A DNA stretch of 36,695 bases from NCBI GenBank assembly GCA_947459655.1, contig CANHEE010000017.1, positions 1 through 36,695 of the forward strand, read 5' to 3'. Below, in pieces: positions 33,637-36,695 of this stretch (its first letter is position 1; each line of letters begins with the position of its first letter). The notes beneath the pieces were generated by a model. That model worked only from the letters and a program-made list of their open reading frames with translations, searched no databases and was not told where the DNA came from. The stretch is from Lewinellaceae bacterium. GTDB taxonomy: Bacteria; Bacteroidota; Bacteroidia; Chitinophagales; Saprospiraceae. A program made the translations under genes and the position numbers.

Positions 33637-34167
33637 ATGAATAATACTAACATTTCTTTTGGTCTCGCAGTAACGATTGTTCTCGCAGCAGCCTCTACCA
33701 GGTTCCTACCACATCCGCCAAACTTTACTGCTATTGGATCACTGGCTCTTTTTGGTGGTGTTTATTTTTCCGGAAAGCACTTATCCTGGCTCATCCCGTT
33801 CGTAACACTCCTGCTTACTGACATCGTCCTGAATAATTTTGTTTATCATACCGAGTTTACCTGGTACTCCACCGGCACTTATCTTGCTTTTGGATTGATA
33901 TATCTTATTGGCCGCCTACTGAATGGAAGAATCTCTGCACAAACCGTATTTGCAGGTAGTTTTACAGCATCAATGATCTTTTTTTTGGTGACCAACATAT
34001 TTTGCTGGCAAAGTATGCCAATCTATTCAAAAGACCTCACCGGATTGATTAGCTGCTATGCTGCAGCACTACCCTACTTCTGGAATACATTAGCCGGAGA
34101 TCTGACCTTCTCTGCAGTGATGTTTGGCACATATTACCTCAGCATCAGGCAGACGAAACTGGTATAA
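33637..34167 (+). CDS. DUF6580-type membrane protein
   Basis: The 176-residue integral membrane protein has about five hydrophobic segments and the family start STRFLPHPPNFTAIGSLALFGGVYF (residues 21-45), followed by LLTDIVLNNFVYH and the late YFWNTLAGDLTFSAVMFGTYYL. These proteins resemble S components of ECF vitamin transporters in topology, but no function is established. The ATG at 33637 is preferred; an upstream in-frame TTG at 33583 lies inside arfB and before the promoter box. It is the last gene of the plus-strand run and is followed by a good terminator. Confidence 0.8.
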   Translation: MNNTNISFGLAVTIVLAAASTRFLPHPPNFTAIGSLALFGGVYFSGKHLSWLIPFVTLLLTDIVLNNFVYHTEFTWYSTGTYLAFGLIYLIGRLLNGRISAQTVFAGSFTASMIFFLVTNIFCWQSMPIYSKDLTGLISCYAAALPYFWNTLAGDLTFSAVMFGTYYLSIRQTKLV

Positions 34168-34204
34168 AACAGTACCATGAATATTTCCCCCCGTTGGAAA
34201 AAAG

Positions 34205-34246
34205 AAAAGCGACTTTCACTGCTACTGAAGTAAAGTCGCTTTTTTT
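34205..34246. terminator. Rho-independent terminator after the DUF6580 gene
   Basis: A 12-bp stem (AAAAGCGACTTT at 34205-34216, AAAGTCGCTTTT at 34232-34243) with a 15-nt loop is followed by T residues to 34246 and preceded by A residues. It could work in both directions, but the plus-strand orientation fits the gene ending at 34167. Confidence 0.85.
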
Positions 34247-34268
34247 GGTGCTTGTACTTAACGAATAC

Positions 34269-34285
34269 TAAGCATGGAATGCTTA
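34269..34285. other. Short perfect hairpin between two terminators
   Basis: TAAGCAT (34269-34275) and ATGCTTA (34279-34285) pair around a 3-nt GGA loop. It lies between the DUF6580 terminator and the esterase terminator. No T-run follows on either strand, so its role is unknown. Confidence 0.4.
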
Positions 34286-34321
34286 CGCACAGATACCATT
34301 TTTTCTCTTTTGTATCTGCAC

Positions 34322-34355
34322 AAAAAAAGCAGCTCCCAAATAAACGGGAACTGCT
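34322..34355 (-). terminator. Rho-independent terminator of the esterase-like gene
   Basis: On the minus strand AGCAGTTCCC (34355-34346) pairs with GGGAGCTGCT (34337-34328), with one mismatch, around an 8-nt loop, followed by a T-run (34328-34322). It lies 27 bp after the esterase gene stop. Confidence 0.8.
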
Positions 34356-34381
34356 TATGTATTTTAAACTACTGGAGAAAT

Positions 34382-36695
34382 TTACTTCTCCAGTACAATT
34401 CTCTTGGTGCTAAACTTCTCACCATCAGTGATGTGAATCATGTAAATGCCCGCGCTCATTGAACTAAGGTCAAATGAAGTATTGCCGGACAATACACCCT
34501 GAAGATCACGGTTAGTCACAGTCTGTCCAAGCGCATTCATAATTTTGACATTCAACTTGTTCATCGTCTGATCAAAGTTAAACGCAAGTGTAACCTGACC
34601 AGAAGTTGGGTTTGGATAGATTTCCAGTGAATTGTCGAAAGCAACATCGTTGGTTGCAACTGCACAAGAAACACAAACGCCGAAACATACGTCCGGAGCA
34701 GTAACATCACCGCTTACAGTAATAACACGGTTAGTAGAACCAGCTTTGTTACAAGGTGCACCAGCAGCAATGATTTCATCGCTACCCCATGCATTTCCGT
34801 TAACGAATTTGTATTCCTGCTCACCGGCCTTCATACCCACAGTCACTTCGTATTTCTTGGAAGTTCCAACCTGCTTCATAGGCGTTTTGGATGGATCCCA
34901 GCCCTGGAAAGCACCCGCTACGTGAACACCATTAGGTGAAGCAGTAACTTTACTTGGCAATTCAACACTTAGTCTAACCGCGAATACATCGCAGGCAAAA
35001 CACTTATTGTAGCAGAAAGTACCAACAGTCATGTCACTTGAGCCAACTGTGAATGAACGGTTGTCACCAGAGTAGCAACCCTTACCATTCATTTTCTCTT
35101 CTTTTCCATTCCATCCATCATCATTGATGAACTTGTACTCGTAAATTTTACCGATTGGAAGATCTGCGGTGTATTCCCAGATAGTTGTACCAGATTTGTT
35201 TACCAACTTTGTGATACCCGGTGTCCAGTCACTTGCAAATCCAGCATCTTTCTGGAAGTTACCGGCAATGCAAACTCCTTTAGCAGGATCGATGGTTTCA
35301 TTTTTCATATCGACTGAGAAAGTAACTTTCACAGAAGGAGCCTGACATACCTCAGTGCTACCAAGTTTCATCGAAACATAAGCGCGAGGAGTGAAATAAC
35401 CAACAATTGAATCCAGGTAGCGACGAGCTTTTGCCGGACCTGCATCAGGAACGGATAGCAATGAAACCTTGTGGATGGATAATCCACCGGCAGCAGGGTT
35501 CGGGTGTGGAATCGTATCGTACTTTTTGATATCCCAAAATGCCCATGGATCGGCATCGTTTACATTTGGTTTTCCAGTATTATCAACGGTGCCGTATACA
35601 GGGAAAAGTCCTTCGTAACCGCTGTTTTTTGCAGCTGCAGCTTCTCCGTATGGATCATACTGCTTCTTGAATTTACAATCAGTAAATGATTTGTTTGTAC
35701 CTAGCTCTTTCGCTTTCTTCTGTACTTCATATGAACCCTGTACCTCTACCACAGGTAGCGGACTTGGTGGAACCGGTACATACAAAATATTTGACTTGTA
35801 AGGTGCATTTTGATCATAAGGCACCTGGAAAGACACAATCGGTGGTGTATTTTGGTCCATCCATGAAATATCTCCCATTGCGCCACCCATATTTACACAG
35901 AAATGGAATTTGGAAGTATGGTTGACCCAATTCGGAAAACAAAGGGTATCTCCTGTCGGAGGAACGCCAGGACCACCCGGAGGAACTGTACCGAGCAACT
36001 TTGCTTCGCGGTCACCATTCACAACTGTTCCACCCAATGCAGGAGGCAACTGCTGGATAACCATTGGCAAGCCATTTGAACCGATAAATTTGTTGGCAGG
36101 AGATGTTGTAGAAATCACTTTAAGGTAACTGTCCATAGAAGCAGTAGCCAAAGTGATGTACCCACCGGTTCCTGCACCAATCAACATGATTTTGTTGGTA
36201 TCTACACCAAACAAATCAGCTTTCTCTTTAAAATAACGGATACAAGTGTTGGCATCCTGAAGACCACGATAGGCTGCATTGATCAAACCGTTGATACGGC
36301 TTTCCTGCGTAGAAGCTAGTGGATTCCAGCCCAAACGATAGTCTGCAGAAGCAGTTACGTATCCCATTTTTGCTAAGCGGGTACATACTTCGATAGCTGT
36401 TGAGTCAATTCTCAAACCGGAGTAAGAACCATTTTGAGGACTTGGCAAGAAGTTGCCGGAGTGAAAGAAAATCGCCAACGGACGCTTTGTCTCGGTATCC
36501 CCTTTAGGTGTGTACACATCAGCAACCAGAGGCTGACCAAGCGTACGGCCTATTTGAGGAACTGCAAGCACCGTGTAGTTCTTTCCATAGATTGTTGTTG
36601 TTTTGCTCACATCAGAAAACTGAGGGGTCAGATAACGCTGGGCGTTCAGACCTACAGTCATCATAGAGAAAGCAGCCAACAATAAAAGTAAATGC
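34382..36695 (-). CDS. T9SS-exported esterase-fold protein with two starch-binding-like modules (5' end cut by right edge)
   Basis: The frame is open to the edge (HLLLLLAAFSMMTVGLNAQ), so only a few start residues are missing. Numbered from the TTG at 36682 (766 residues): signal peptide to about 15, an alpha/beta-hydrolase region 20-435, two E-set/CBM-like modules at about 452-565 and 567-673, and a type A T9SS domain at 688-766 (IYPNPTSGQVTLAF, SAGIYMIHI). In the hydrolase region, FFHSGNF at 72-78 sits at the oxyanion position, and VTASADYRLGW and DANTCIRYF are typical of BD-FAE/carboxylesterases. The nucleophile elbow reads GAGTGG (169-174), with Gly171 where Ser is expected; Asp290 in PYDQNAPY matches the acid site. 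It may be a non-catalytic binder. A terminator follows. Confidence 0.85.
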   Translation of the reverse strand, partial: HLLLLLAAFSMMTVGLNAQRYLTPQFSDVSKTTTIYGKNYTVLAVPQIGRTLGQPLVADVYTPKGDTETKRPLAIFFHSGNFLPSPQNGSYSGLRIDSTAIEVCTRLAKMGYVTASADYRLGWNPLASTQESRINGLINAAYRGLQDANTCIRYFKEKADLFGVDTNKIMLIGAGTGGYITLATASMDSYLKVISTTSPANKFIGSNGLPMVIQQLPPALGGTVVNGDREAKLLGTVPPGGPGVPPTGDTLCFPNWVNHTSKFHFCVNMGGAMGDISWMDQNTPPIVSFQVPYDQNAPYKSNILYVPVPPSPLPVVEVQGSYEVQKKAKELGTNKSFTDCKFKKQYDPYGEAAAAKNSGYEGLFPVYGTVDNTGKPNVNDADPWAFWDIKKYDTIPHPNPAAGGLSIHKVSLLSVPDAGPAKARRYLDSIVGYFTPRAYVSMKLGSTEVCQAPSVKVTFSVDMKNETIDPAKGVCIAGNFQKDAGFASDWTPGITKLVNKSGTTIWEYTADLPIGKIYEYKFINDDGWNGKEEKMNGKGCYSGDNRSFTVGSSDMTVGTFCYNKCFACDVFAVRLSVELPSKVTASPNGVHVAGAFQGWDPSKTPMKQVGTSKKYEVTVGMKAGEQEYKFVNGNAWGSDEIIAAGAPCNKAGSTNRVITVSGDVTAPDVCFGVCVSCAVATNDVAFDNSLEIYPNPTSGQVTLAFNFDQTMNKLNVKIMNALGQTVTNRDLQGVLSGNTSFDLSSMSAGIYMIHITDGEKFSTKRIVLEK

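Noticed and set aside
1-36695. Mobile elements, CRISPR arrays, prophage or defence islands
   Set aside because: No transposase, integrase, direct repeat array, cas or restriction gene is recognisable in any frame.

Overview
The window reads as chromosomal DNA of a member of the Bacteroidota, probably an uncultured relative of the Saprospiria/Chitinophagia. The evidence is four secreted proteins with type IX secretion (T9SS) C-terminal sorting domains (three type A, one gliding-motility/CHU_C type B), an OmpA lipoprotein, Kdo/lipid A genes, DUF3467 and DUF6580 genes, and repeated promoter-like TTG...TAnnTTTG / TAnnTTCG boxes typical of the phylum. Genus cannot be fixed from sequence reading alone. 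I see no tRNA, rRNA, CRISPR array, insertion sequence, phage gene or integrase; the stretch looks like core genome with envelope and secretion content.

Layout. 1-1010 (-): 5' part of formate-tetrahydrofolate ligase (fhs). 1218-3252 (+): an outer-membrane protein with an N-terminal helix-hairpin-helix domain, split by a frameshift near 2860. 3261-4832 (-): kdsB-murI pair for Kdo activation and D-glutamate supply. 4926-5756 (+): small outer-membrane barrel-like protein. 5800-6288 (-): PyrR-type phosphoribosyltransferase, sharing a palindromic promoter with the next block. 6360-10703 (+): membrane Fe-S protein, SLC45-like MFS carrier, PaaE-type reductase and PaaB, without the other phenylacetyl-CoA epoxidase subunits. 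10856-17158 (+): tightly packed S8 peptidase (T9SS), 4HBT thioesterase, YihY membrane protein and queuosine-precursor transporter. 17169-21764 (-): arginine deiminase, class III CoA-transferase and CHU_C/PKD protein. 22016-23442 (+): TraB/GumN protein overlapping ruvA. 23485-27081 (+): GT4, GT2 and ribBA. 27199-29275 (+): small T9SS protein, strong terminator, waaA. 29232-30494 (-): MFS exporter, overlapping the waaA 3' end. 30541-34167 (+): alpha/beta hydrolase-like protein, DUF3467, OmpA lipoprotein, arfB, DUF6580. 34382-36695 (-): large T9SS esterase-like protein cut by the right edge.

Together the genes mainly build and decorate the envelope (murI, kdsB, waaA, glycosyltransferases, OmpA), export large T9SS cargo, and run scattered housekeeping functions (one-carbon metabolism, riboflavin, Holliday-junction processing, ribosome rescue). 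No obvious defence or mobile system is visible. The most interesting points are degenerate or orphaned enzymes: a RibBA whose GTP cyclohydrolase II half lacks all zinc cysteines; an esterase-fold T9SS protein with Gly in place of the nucleophile Ser; a paaE-paaB pair without paaA/C/D; and a membrane Fe-S subunit without its usual CCG partner. On the DNA side there are a palindromic divergent promoter, a promoter giving an almost leaderless TraB mRNA, and a 12-bp inverted repeat with a competing hairpin upstream of the OmpA gene.
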